Assembly: GCF_000003815.2 (NCBI RefSeq)
Contig: NC_049991.1
Coordinates: forward strand, 12,652,307-12,703,521
DNA from: Branchiostoma floridae
Taxonomy: Eukaryota > Chordata > Leptocardii > Amphioxiformes > Branchiostomatidae
Direction: 5' to 3'
Length of the DNA: 51,215 bases
Shown: positions 20,114-33,800 of the stretch, one piece after another
Layout of the letters: the number at the start of each line of letters is the position of its first letter
How positions within the stretch are numbered: position 1 is the first letter of the stretch
The notes under the pieces: model-generated
What the model was told of the DNA's origin: nothing
Database searches by the model: none
Seen by the model: only the letters and a program-made list of their open reading frames with translations
Made by a program: the position numbers and the translations under genes

Positions 20114-23100
20114 ATCATCTCCATGGCTCCATCCTACCAGAAACTGAAGTGTAACTGTCTCAGAAAGGACAGGATTTTTTACTGAAGAGACAAGAAAAAC
20201 AAAGATTGAGACAACCTTCTTAAAGCAAACCATGGCTTTATATTCAGCTCTTGTACAAAGGGAAGAGTCACTGTCAGTAGAGAAAATTCACAGCAAAACG
20301 TTACAAACCCATTAAAAGACAATGACTTCACTGAGTAACAGTATTAGGTACCATTCACAAACTCAATGGCACTTTTTTTTCTTTTTCCACAGACAAAAAT
20401 GGTTCTGGTTACAGAGTTACTATTGCCTCTAGGTCTATCAGCACTTCAGTTCAAGATAGAAAAGTCTACTCTAAGATAACAAACTGTACAGTCTGCATTC
20501 TGAACTCCACATACTGTTGTCACCTAAAGTCTACACTCTGCAAGCATTAAAGCAGTCATTGGTTTACATCACAATGTCATTGCTACCTCTTCACAACAGA
20601 AATGGAATGGTTAAACAAAGCAGTTGAAAAACTCGCCACTTGTCAATAACAGTAATACAACACCCAGTTTTTATTGGGTTCAGATCCATAACAACTATGT
20701 TGGCACATTTCCTGTTTAATTTTACTTTTGAGAGTCTGTATAATGTCATAGATTTAGCTTCAGGAATGCATAAAAACGTATCTATAAGATAACATGGCAT
20801 CTGTAGCTGAGCACATACATATTGTAGCTGTAAACCTGACAATGATTTTGCTTTCAACTATCATTTTCTTCAAACTACGTATAATGTTAGAGGTCCTGCA
20901 TTCCGGCAACCAATCAGAAACCTTGTACATTGTTCCAAGAACCATCATTGGTTACTTATGTGTTGACATCATTGGTTGATCAAATGTAGAGCTCCAGTTA
21001 AAGCTGCAAACATGAATCTTAAGGCAAGGTCACCTGTAGAGGACAAGGTTTCTTATGGAAAATAGGAAGTAAAATCTGTTTCTGTAGTGTCGCTCTTAGC
21101 ACAATGGAATTTCTTACAAGTATCAAACACTGCAGAAATCTAGCCTGCGTGCCATCTTCCTTAGTGACCGCTGGCTCAATACTTTTGCAGAGTTAGCCAG
21201 TGAATGTATTGAGCCAGCAGTCACCATGGAGGATGATACCCAGGCTAGCAGAAATCGTGAGTTGCTTCTTACTTCTAGGACATTGCAGTTTATTTACCTA
21301 CAGAAAGCTAAGTGTGCAGCAGCTGCAGCTACCAACAAAGCAGTTACATAGTCATACATGTAGTCAAAATTCTTCCTCAAAAACACAAAAGAAAACCTAC
21401 AACATTGACTTTGATTCATTAAAAAAAATTATTCACATATAAGTTTTGAGTGTTCATAATAACCACCACACCCATATATTTATAAATCATAAATTAAACG
21501 AGCATGCAAGATCATACATGCATGCACATGCTTTAAAATGCAGGAACTATCCAAAGATTATTTTTCTAGCAACTAATCTGATATAAAGATCTACTGTAAA
21601 TCCTTTTAAATGTTACCGTAAGTGACAAGCCAAGACCCTTTGGAAGAGAGAATTCTCCATTCATTTACCGCCTAATACCAGTACTTCTAAATCTAAGGCT
21701 TTCATTTAGCCTTGTTAAATTCAAATACAGCACAGTATCCCTTCTCCACACACAAAGCATACATTTTGTTTTTAAGTTTCATTCCCTCCTTTTCAGTGGC
21801 TTTAACCATCCTCATACAGTATTCTCAACTCTACCCCTTCCTTTCAACACCACACTACTCTACATACAGCAAATCTTCTATTCCTTAGTAACCTGTCCAA
21901 TAGTCTTGATTACAAACTTTATCCCTATGTTCAATTTCACATATTTAAGTTTACATTCAAAAGATCTTTCAATTCTTAAACCACAAGCCCTTGAAAGTTT
22001 GAAGATCACATGCTGTTTCTAAATCATCATTTAACTAATTGGAGTACACTGCGAACTCTATTATATAGAGACCGTGGCAAAATCTTAACAATGTTAACGC
22101 TTAGTAGCATAATATGGGTGGATTGTTGAAAATGTGATGAGTACATGTATATGAAAGTGTCTTTTCATGGAAAACAAAACACAAGATGCAAATAATTGGG
22201 AAAAATACTTACACTTAAAGTCATGGCTTCCAACTTATCAGTCTTGGAGGTTAATTTTATGATTTACATTACATATGTACAATAGTAACCATTGCTTTCA
22301 TATCCAAAGCATCTACCATACAATTATGAAATACAATCATGAGGATTTCGGTCAGTTATTACACATTAGAGTTTCCCTGTCATCTCACACACTGGTTAAC
22401 CCATCCAAACAGCAATTATAGCCTTTTTTCAGTCAGTAATGTGTTGGATTACACAGCAGCAAAATGGGTAGAGCATCTGGAGTAAAACTGTCAATATCTG
22501 TGTATCTGTTATTAAATTTTGAGCCTCAACAATTATTTCATACTGGCGCAAATACACACTTTTGAGTATTCTGCTTCAATTAAGATTTGACAGCATTTTC
22601 AAGTTCACTGGTGTCCAAAAAGAATTCTTGGTCATTCACATGGATTTGATTATGTTTTGGGTTTCACAATTCTGTTTAAAAAAGCACCAATAGAATCTGG
22701 AGTTTAATAGTTTCTAAGTATGTCTGTAGAACAGATGTTTTCTATCACTGTTGTCATGATATTCATCCTACTTTGTGTTCACTCAACGTTATAGTTAGCA
22801 TCAGATGACATTGAATAAATCATCTATTTTGTTGCAAGTTACATCAAAATTGCTTTTTACAGTGTCAAAGTGTACTGATCAAAAGATCACTGGCAAAACA
22901 AACATGCCTGTATTACACAAAAAATTCCTTAACATTTTCTGATCACTAAGTTTCTTGTCATGAAAGCGAAGTTTGTAATGGTGACAGAAGGTTCTCAATT
23001 TTTCATGGACTGCACACATTGTTAACGTGTCACAAAGGATGGGACTTTTGATAAGAAATGTTTATAAAAGGCTTTCAGGGTGAAAAAAGATGAACAATTT

Positions 23101-23713
23101 GGAAACAATTAGCAGACAGTATGAAAACCACTGATCTGTGTTTCGTAGCTGCCAAACCATGGTAATATTGCTTGATTATTCAGTCCTTCTCCAAAGCCAG
23201 AATTATCAAGTTAAGCACACAAATGGGAAACAAAACCTATCATTCATGTGGAGAACTAATCAGCTGATTAGTTCAAAGTCAATCTGCCTCGTCAAATGGA
23301 ATTGCCCTATGACTTGTTTCAAATCAGACCAACTGATGATTATAATTATCAGCTTATCACCTAAACAATCGGATGTGATATTGTTGTAATTCAAGGTGAA
23401 GTAATTGGTGTGCATTGTAGAGACCTTCTGTCTGACATCAAACCCTTGGTAGAAAACGGCTGGTCATCATTTCTTGTAAGACTTCTTAAATGTCTTCAAC
23501 TCTTTAAGACACGTCATCGAAGGCACGATGGCCAGACTATCTCTGAATGATGGATAACCAATGGTATTGGTGCTTACATCCTTATCTCTGGGAAACCTTA
23601 CTACAGCACAAGAACTCCATAGAGCAGGACAAACCATGTTGTCCACATGGGAACCAAGTTGCCATGAAAGGAGCAGCAGGAGTGCCTGTTGCTATGGCAA
23701 CTGGTTGCCGTGG
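20114..23713 (-). other. Region below the G-alpha stop codon, including its 3' UTR
   Basis: No other gene recognised. Minus-strand AATAAA signals (seen as TTTATT) lie at 21289-21294 and 20670-20675; these would give 3' UTRs of about 2.4 or 3.0 kb. The real end cannot be chosen from sequence. A hairpin element (21141-21247) lies between the two signals. Confidence 0.35.
21141..21247. mobile_element. Foldback mini-element with 9-bp target duplication (copy C, 107 bp)
   Basis: Left arm TAGCCTGCGTGCCATC and inverted right arm share CGCTGGCTCAATA-type inner sequence. It is flanked by the perfect direct repeat GCAGAAATC at 21132-21140 and 21248-21256. Confidence 0.88.
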
Positions 23714-24289
23714 TTACTGCAACATGAGCTGCTTAAGATTGTCCTGAAGGATGGTGTCCTTGACGGCGTGAAAGACGAACTTGATGTTTTCCGTGTCGAC
23801 AGCCGTGGTGAAGTGGTGGAAGAGCGGCTTGTTCCGCTCCCGCCTCTTGGCATCGAACAGGTTTAGGATAAAGTTTTGTACGTCCGTCAGATTGTGCGGA
23901 TCTGACATCTCAGGGAACTCTGGGAAGTACTCCTTGATGCTGACGTACGTGACCTTGTCCTGCAACAAGTCCGTCTTGTTGAGGAACAGGATGATGGACA
24001 CTTCTGTGAAAGTCTTATTGTTCACTATCGTCTCGAAGATGTTCAGTGACTCCACCAGCCGGTTTGTTTTCCGGTCCTCCATTAGGACTTGGTCGAATTC
24101 ACTGGAGGACACCAGGAACAGGATGGATGTGACGGACTCGAAGCACTGGAACCACTTCTGACGCTGTGACCTCTGACCTCCCACGTCCACCATGAGGAAC
24201 GGGATGCCTTTAATGTCAAATTCATGTTCCACAATGCCTTTGGTGGCCTTTCTTGCGTACAGGACATCTTGCTTGCTTGGAATGTACTC
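23714..24289 (-). CDS. GNA13: G-alpha12/13 terminal coding exon
   Basis: Acceptor TGTTACAG, stop TAA at 23716-23714. Carries both switches, NKTD, the TTA loop and the receptor-contacting C-terminus in one 576-bp exon. Confidence 0.97.
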   Translation of the reverse strand, partial: EYIPSKQDVLYARKATKGIVEHEFDIKGIPFLMVDVGGQRSQRQKWFQCFESVTSILFLVSSSEFDQVLMEDRKTNRLVESLNIFETIVNNKTFTEVSIILFLNKTDLLQDKVTYVSIKEYFPEFPEMSDPHNLTDVQNFILNLFDAKRRERNKPLFHHFTTAVDTENIKFVFHAVKDTILQDNLKQLMLQ

Positions 24290-24355
24290 CTGTAACAGAC
24301 AAACAATATTAAGTAAAATATAAATACCCATACGGCAAAACAGATTGTGACAACA

Positions 24356-24386
<31 letters not shown>

Positions 24387-24831
24387 TGTGTGTGTGTGCC
24401 TGCATGCGTGCGTGCCTGTGTGTGCTTGAGAGCATCTGGTTAGTTAAAACACATTTTACATGTCATTAACATTTTAACAGATAATAAAGTGCAATTGCTG
24501 AATTGCTTCTATCCCTATCAGCACTTGCATGTTTGTGCCTTAAAGTAATAGGGGCTGGCCTTAGTGCTGAATATGCTGTGGTTTCCTGTAGTCATGACAT
24601 GTGCATGAGGAATTATTCAAATTCACTATATGACATGACAAAACCACCTGATCAGGCAATATGCTGGAGGGACTTTACAGAAAAATGTTCTTGCAGTTTA
24701 AGGCTCAAAATAGAATATGTCAGTTTTCTGTAACATTTGATTCATACAGTCATGGTAATACCACATTCGTAATGAATTTCTTTAGCTTGCAAACTGTAAC
24801 TCGTAGGTGTTTGTTTGAGTGTGCGTGTGGA

Positions 24832-24870
<39 letters not shown>

Positions 24871-27800
24871 GAACAGCATAACTAGAGAAGCCAAGGATGG
24901 TTCTTAACATTTGGATGTTGGTAGGTGCTGGCTAGCCATGGTACTGCAGTTCTGATACCTTCTGTTCTGGATATGATCTCCTGGGCTCATAAAGAAGGAA
25001 CATAGTTTTGGTCTCCCTATCAACTGTAGGGGCCAATTTTGTTTGATTGTTTGAAGGAGAATAAATTAAAGAAAGGGTTGATGAATCATCATGACTTTTG
25101 GTAAATAGCTGAAGTGTTGACAGACGTAATTAGATTCTAATTATACATTATCTTATTTGCATACTTTATGACAAAATGCTACTATATCCTTCTTTGCTAA
25201 GATAATACTTTCTTACATTGCTTAAATAACTTGTATAATCTGAGAAAAGAAGATAGTCAACTGATATAAAATGCGGATCTAAATCAGCACAATCAATGTG
25301 AAAGATTTTGAATATGTCAGTTAATTATCATCCTTTGTCAAAGGTATGAGCTACCGGAACTCTAGTTAAAGACACATCTGTCAAAGTCATGCTGAACTTC
25401 CTGCCTATTTGTACACGTTAGTGACTAACGTGACTATAGATCATTCTATAGCTAAGTACCTGACTACACATGGCAGAAGTAACATGCAGTAATATTCCTC
25501 ACGTGTCAGTAGTCCTGACATACACGTGAGGAAGTCAGGAAGGACTTCCTGTTGAGTGAAGGTGAAGGAAGTGTCATCCATACAAACAACTATCTGACAT
25601 GACAGGACCGCCTGGTCAGGTATTATGTGCCAAAGGAACTTTCCAGAAACATTTTCTTCTTTCAAGGCTTGTTACAATGCTTGAAAGTCATGTTTGACTT
25701 CTGTAATGTATTCTTGTAATGTTACCAGTATATCTTGTGAATTGGAAGTTGTATTTTTTTCTATGTCTCCAAAGCGTTAAGATGCAAACTGCAGATGCAT
25801 ATTTCAGGTCCTACAATTAGACAACTGCGATTTTGCTAGTGCAGTGTATCCTGGTATACATATTCAGGTGAATACAAGGTTGAACCTGCACACTGAAAGG
25901 CTAATCAAAGCTCTAGAGGAACATCTCGGACACCTTCAGTCTGCTGCTAGACATTTCTGTGTTATCATCTTCATGACAGTTGAGTTTTGAGTCTGGTTGT
26001 TTGTCTGTTTGTAATTCCAGAGTTATAACCTGTCAATGAGAATTTCTTGATGGATTCTGATGATATTGGGTATGTGGGTAGGTGTTGGGAATGCAATGGT
26101 CATGTTGAATTTGGGCCCTCTAAAGAGTGAATTTGGTACTGTAGCAGAACTTCTGGTTGTTTTATCTTTTGTCCAAGACAAGCTGAGGTATCAACTTTTT
26201 GTGGTAGATTATCTTTTGTTCAAGACAAGCTGAGGTATCAACTTTTTGTGGTAGATTATCTTTTGTCCAAGACAAGCTGAGGTATCAACTTTTTGTGGTA
26301 GATTGCCTTTGTTATAAGAAGCAGTGTACATGTAGGTTTAGGCCCTATACTTTAGTAGCTTGTTTTACCTCTTTCTTGCTAAGGCAGCATTTTAGCACCA
26401 AATTTACCAATGGTACTCATTAGTAGCAACTTAGGCAGCATGCTACAGTCCCGCAAACTCACCATTTGTATAACTACGTTGCTATACGTTGTATAGATTA
26501 GAGATCTCTGTATCATCTCCAATCTGGTTCTAAAACTATAAAGTGCCTCCAGGCCACATAAATGTGTGGGTTATTCATGTAACATTATCATTCTGTAAGA
26601 TAGTGAGTGAGTGACGATTATGGAGACCAATGCCAAATTATTCACAATGTGCAGTAAAGCCATGCAACAAAATATTTCTAAAATATGAATGGAGTGACAA
26701 AAGTAATTAACCCTACACCTGTGTCCATTAGCCAGGGAATAATGGCCACGGGTTCCATGCCAACCATCACCATTACACGATACCAATTATGCGCACTTAG
26801 ACAAATACAATCATGCTCAACCCAGAGAGATATTTTTGGCTCATCGAAGCCAACGTTTCAAACGACATCAGAAGAATGGTCCATCCTTCACTTAATTGCC
26901 ACATCATACATGTAGCTATTTTAGTTGACAGCTAGCACTTCACATGTCAGTCCTGATTTTTTGTTACACATAGGTACATGGAGATCTAACTTGAGGGCTC
27001 AGATGCGATTAGGCACTGTTAGCTTCATTATTCACAACTAAACCTTACAGCAGAAGCTGGTTATATTTGTACCTATCAATGAACATAAAATATTAAAAAC
27101 GTTCCATTTACATAGCTTTCAGTTTCAATCTGAACACACCTTTAAATGAAACTGACATAGCCTGACTAATTATAGATACAGGGCTCGAAATACTGGGTGC
27201 ATGTGCACCCATGAGCACCCAAAATTGGAGATGTGCACCCAATCTTTTTCTGTGGGTGAACAGGGTGCACCCAAATATTTTCTTAGGTTTGTGTAGGTAA
27301 AGATATCAAAGTATACTAGTATGCATCATATTCTTCACATTCACATTCACAAGTATTAGAAAGATAATAAAAATGTCTGTCATGGTACTTGTTTAAGAAT
27401 TTGATAGCTTGTAACTAAGTTTTATTACTAGGTTATTACTTCAATTTAAGTGGTGCACCCAAAAAATTTTTGGTGCACCCAATTTCTTAAGCTGGGTGCA
27501 CCAGTGCACCTGATCCCAAAAATGAATTTCAAGCCCTGAGATAAAATTGTGCTCCTAGTGGCCGGCCTTACAGTTACAAGAGATTGTGTAAACACAGGCT
27601 AAATTGACACAACCACAACAAAACTGACTTCATATTTTTCAGAAGCAATAAAGTAAGTCACCAATCATTTCAAATTCAAACATTAATAAGGAGCTCCTTG
27701 CATGGTTATATTAAAATGATTTGAGTTCAACAACATTCTTTCCTATATGCATACAAACTGCCCCTGGACACACTGTTTTTCGTATCAGCTTCATCATTAC

Positions 27801-30800
27801 ATTTTGAAAGCTTCGCTCTTGAATCTGCTACGGCTGGACGACTTAAAAAGAATCTCAAACCAAGTGTAATATCATACAGCTCTCCTCAGTGTGGGAGTGG
27901 GCTGTAATAAATGCCACATGTGCCTACAGGGGATACGAAGGAAGCTACACAGATAAGTTCCTTTCTTCAGTTCTGTGTGCTTGCATACAAGCGACTGTCA
28001 GTGATCTATGGGCAGCAATATTACTTGTTTATCGCAGTGAACACACTCCCACATGGAAGGCCGCAAGCGCGCCGCTCTCCAGAAGCCGGCCTTTGTTTCG
28101 CCTCTATATTTACTGCACATAACGCGACCTCTGTGTGAAATTGCATTGAAAGGGCAGCCTGTCGAGTGAGCAAATCCTTCTTTGTAGATCCACAGTTGTT
28201 TGTACTCTTTTAAAACTTGTGGAGTGTGTCCCGGGGGGTGGAGGAAAATAGCTTTCCACTTTTACTGGTAGATCCTTGGAAAGGTTCAGCTCTTGGTATT
28301 CATGAGTGCCAGTCTTGTGGGGTATCAAGACATCATTTATCAGTTGTATTCATCTAACCATATCTTTCATTGTTTTATTTTTTTCTTCCAATTTTTTTGT
28401 CTTCAAACAGTTCATTAGCTTATTAAAAGGTTGATTTTACTTGCTAATCAAGATCTTGTATTGCCTTCAAGGCAAAAGCCTTTAAAGTTTGATATACAGT
28501 CAAACCTGTCCAAGACGACCACCCGGGGGACCGGACAAAAACGGTCGATTTGGACAGGTGGTCGCTGACAAGAGTATCGACTCAAAACATGCCCTATGCA
28601 AAGTATAACGGTTTCCGTTGTGTTTAATGGCAAATAGCAAGCACACTGCACGCACGCAAAGAAGTGAGGTATTTAATGTCAAATACAACACGCACACTGT
28701 AAATTGTAAATTTAACCCCAGCTTTTATACGATACAGTTTAATATTTGTACACTAACGTTTTAGACAGTAAGGAAACTTTGATGCTGTCAGTTACCATAC
28801 AAGCCTTTATGCATCGCTGTGTTCTTGATCGTCGTATCTGAAATAACTACGGTGCACCTTTCGAATTCTATGCCCGGTACGTCCCAATAGCGTACTTACC
28901 CAAGGGTGAATGTACAGTACAGTTGGACAAAAGCACTCACACAGATCTTTCTTTAAAAGGTATGAGCTACACAGATCTTTCTTAGAAATTTCCTCCCATA
29001 TTACAGTAGACTGCCCCATTGACCCACCCATTGACCGCCGCAATCTTTATTCTAAACATAACATCGTAATGGCAGTCAAAATCCGACGCAAACTGGTCGA
29101 TTTCGGCACAAAATCGCACTAGTTATCATCAAAAATCGATGAAAACCTCAATTTTGAAAATGATGCGGTCGTTAAGGGGCCCAATTTGGGCCGGTCGCGG
29201 TCGCGTTGGCCAGGTGGTCGTTGAGAAAAGGTCGCTTAATGCTTACGTCAATAGGAAAAAAAATCGGGACCGAGAAAAAGCGGTCGAAATGGCCAGGTGG
29301 TCGCTGAGAAGAGGTGGTCGCTCGGGCAGGTTTGACTGTACCTTGAAATTCATCATTGTCATCCAAGTCCAATCTCTTCCTTTAGAAATTAGAGTATAAG
29401 TTAATCCTAATATAGACTAGACTAGAGTCTAAGTCTTGTGCCTGTGCAAATATTTGTACTGCATTAAAAAGAGAATCTAATTAACAAAACTATGATCATA
29501 AGTGGCGCTTAGGATGAGGTGAATTAGATTCAATTTACATCTATGTTCATACAAAAAAATGTATAAATAGAATTACAGATGCTATTTGAATATCAAGACG
29601 AGGGATGTCTCCAAGGCCCCAACCCTCTGTCTCAGGACAGTAAGTTGCTTGTTGGGATTGACTAAGAAGAAAAATTTACCCCAAAATCAAAAATTCATTA
29701 TAGGGGATGTTCAAAATTTTCATTATCTTAGGATGACACAACAAACACCGAAAAGTTGCGGGACAAAATGATATTTAAAGCTGGAGACAAAACCGACTAG
29801 GACTCACCTGTATAACTCTAATACTAGTAATAATAGAGCTACAAATCACCATGACAGAATGAGACGAAAGTTCATTTATAAGTTGACAGGACGCTTTTGA
29901 TGGTACAAATATGTTTTTCTTTCACAGCTGGAAGTTTCAGCTAACTTTGTTTGATAGATGGATGAATTGGGCTCCCCAACTGGGAAGGCAGCCAGTCTTG
30001 TATGATTACCACACGTGCACGAAAGCCTTCTATTCTTCATACCTCAAATGCATCTGCAGTTCCATAACTTTCCATATGAATAGAGACAGCACAAGTATAA
30101 TTCTGATGACACTCAACATCAGAGACTAAGAGGTTCAGCTCAGGTTTGCAGCAGGTGAACGTACTATAGCACATGTACTAATGTCCATCTACACTTTAAC
30201 ACTTTACAAGTTAGAAATACTAGTACTCCTCTCAGTACTTTTAATTTTGTTTTCTGCAAAATGTGATTCTTGATATATTTCAGCTAGTATTCTTTCAGCT
30301 TTCACATTGAAAGTTGTTTTCATCTTGTCTGCAGTTTTAATATCTTCTTTTATACATTTCAGGTTGCAGGTGCAAGGCAACCTCAGCCAAATTCAAGGTT
30401 GCCAATGAACATTTCAAGTGGCTACACGTTTAAGCCCTTAATTGGGATCTCTGCAAGTGAATTCTAAAACAAATTACTTCAGTGAAGTAAGATGAGCAAA
30501 GTCGATAAAAAAACTGGTTCAGCAGAAATGCCGGAAAACCAGTGAATGCTGATATATTTAACAGAATCACTGTGAAAAATTCAAAAGAATAATCCTCCTT
30601 TTGACAGTACGATAACTTAATATTCCATGATCTTTGCCATGCCTGATCCAGTGGTTCAACATTAATTTTGATCTTTGGTGCATATATTATAGAAGTTGGC
30701 CACTGGCATGACACTAGTACTAGTAATAGTCTTCTCCTGGAAACTACTAGTACTAGTTTATCTAGCTATCTAAGTTTGAAACCAGCTTGCATCAAATGTA

Positions 30801-33800
30801 AAATATGGGAGCACAGCGCATCTCAGCAACCAGGCATTTCGAATTCTCCATGTAGCTTTAGCACTATATGTAGAGGTAGAGCTATTTTCAGAGGTACAAT
30901 GTGTCATTCACGCCTGCTTGCAGGTTACATTTGTGAGCACGCTGTCTATGATTACACTGTATAGCAAGGAAGGTTACCACCGATCAAATCAACTGGTATG
31001 ACAAAACAGTGTGCCAGGACGACAGCTGTAACTAACAACTTAACAAGAATGAATTTTTGATGTTGAAAATGTTACTAAGTAAGCACTCATGTAACACCAG
31101 TGGCTGAAAATATCATGATTTTGACAATGCATGTCCTTTTTATCAAACTTACACCAGGTGGAGCGAATTCACCCCCACATTTTCAATTAACCAGTATTTG
31201 AAACATTGCTACCTACATAAAGGTCTGGATGAATGATACTTACTAACCTTCAACTTAAATCTCTTATCATAAAGCTCTAAAATTACACCACGGAATGATA
31301 CGGCCATACAATAATCTCTCTCACATCACCAGAGCCAGTTAAAAACATCCTGACCCACCAGGAAAGGGGCCAATTGACCCTTGCTCACCCCTGACCAAGC
31401 CCAGGGCTCCTTGACCTCTTGTACTGTATAATCCAAGAGGTCACTCACAATTTTCGGGGAATTTCCATCTCAGGAAGTTCAGTTCCCTTTTCAGGAACTG
31501 AGCATGAGGTTTGATGAGACAGAGACTGTGGACCATTCAGTCAATCTGAACAAGGAGGTTGAAAAGAGGTTCAACTTCCTTGATCTGAAGTTGCTATTTT
31601 GAGCTCATTCTTACAAGAATATTCTAATATGAAGGCTATTTTTCCTTTGACGAAATCATTACAGGGTAAAATGAATGTCAAATCAATATCACTGTAACAT
31701 TATGTCACATTAACAGTATCAGATTATTTCGCTGTCTCTGGGAGACATCATAAAATTACATTTATGCAATTTGATAGTGTCATAATGTGTATTTTCTTTT
31801 CCACATAAATAGAGACTATTAAAGAATCTAATCCACTCGATGTCAGACAAACTTTTTTTACAAAGTCAATTTTTTTTTCATTTCAGCAACGCATTCACCA
31901 AAAACTTTCCCACAGAGATTCCTAAGCTGTTGATTGATAGCCTGGTATCCAGCCGTATCATAGCTGCCATGTCTCTTCTGTCCTCTCCATTTCCGCTCCA
32001 TTTGCGGAGAGGACAGAAGAGACTTGGAAGCTACATGTATAACATAGCTGGATATGTGGCTAGTTGATTGAATTCTGACTTTGTTCAGAGAAGCAGCCAT
32101 ACCAACAATGCAGGTGGGTAGACATGGGGTTTACTGAAGTCTGAAAAGCACAGGTTTATCTCTACATACAAGTGTAATTCCAATACATTACTGTATCATA
32201 GCCATGAGCATTTCAACCTGAGATACAAAACACAAGATTTCCTATGGAATATACAATCTTGTATCCCCATGCACATCTTCACATAGACCTCAGCAGGCGT
32301 GCATTCCAAGCTCCCAGTCAGCCGCTGAAGCTAAGGGAGATGTTTATGCACAGAATGTGGGTCTTGACCTTGGGCAACTTTTGTTGACCTTGTTGAAGCA
32401 AGTCTCACTTTCTTTGCTCAAATTCCTTCTTAGCACTCAAGGCTAGAAGAGTTCAATCTTCATGAATACAAATGTGTGTCTGTCAGTGGCTGCGATTGTC
32501 CTTGGATCCAAAATGGACCTTTCCAATTTTACTCAGGGTTGTTCTCAGCTCTGTGTTTTGTCATTTCCTTATTTCTACTTTGTGGAAGTAGGCAATAATT
32601 GGCTTCTGAACGATGTAGATTGGAGAAAATTGACTAAAATTCAGTAAGTCCCAGACCAATCGCTGATTAGTGAATATTTCTTTGCATTTGGATGCGGTCA
32701 GTGACCCAGCAGTAGAAGAATTGTAGGAAACATCCTGCATTTGCTCACAAATGCCAAATTTCCAGTCATTACCTCTTTCCCTGTTTTACACTATGAATAA
32801 TGTGACAACACACTAAGTCTCTGGCACAAAACATAAGTCCCACCCAAACATGTACAGGTGTTCCTGAATTTTTTACATTCTTTAACCCTATTCATGAGAC
32901 AAACCGTTACATGTTTGCACTTCCTCTACTGGCAATCGTGTCAGCTATCAAACTATTCAAACTCAAAGGCACATATTTACCTGTTGTAAGCTATTTTACA
33001 GGTTTGTTATTTAGGAATGACATTTAACACAATGCAAAACCTGAGCTTGAATGTAATGAATAAAATTTTTACAACTGCATGAAGAATGTCATTAACTTGC
33101 GATTTGGTACTATTAAGCTAAAAGAATATAGCTTTAGTACTATCATAATATTGAAACATATTGCGTAAACGAGATAACTTCATATTTAGCAACTTAAGCC
33201 CTGAAGGAAAAAAATATGTGAGGCACAAATAATACTATAAGTTTAACAATAATGCTGGACGAAACTGCCACTGGAGCCTGAACAGAGCACGTTACATGTA
33301 CAAGATATGAAATAAATTCCTTCCTAATGCATTAGCTGCATCAGAGTTTATGTAAGGAGCTTGGCTAGTTTTGGAGCCTAATGGAAAATGAGTGTGGAGA
33401 CTTAGGCAACACAGCCTTCTTACTGGCATGGCACATTAAGATATTAAGAACCTCTGCCATACAGCAAAACCCTCAAGGGCTGACAAAACCACAAAGCTAC
33501 ATCAAAGCCCTCTGCAGTACAGAGAGATCGTATAGGATGATTTTGTCAAGGGGGAATGTTGGTACAGGTTGTAAATACATTCATCAATCCACCCATCAAA
33601 CCCATAGGTAATCAGTTGTAGGCCGGTATGACATTCTGCTAATGGTACATTCTACATAAAAACATGTACATTTTACAGAGAGACTTCACTGTCCTGCAGC
33701 ATTGGAATTGGTCTGCATACTTTGACAAAGCCGCAAGACCGTCAACAGAACGGCCTATTAGCATCGTAATGGACTCAAACAATTTGGCAGAAAAAACACC

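Noticed and set aside
27157-27597. TAGCCTG ... CAGGCTA pair as a fourth 9-bp-TSD element
   Set aside because: The flanking 9-mers do not match and the interior is not a hairpin; the hAT-like ends inside explain the insertion better.
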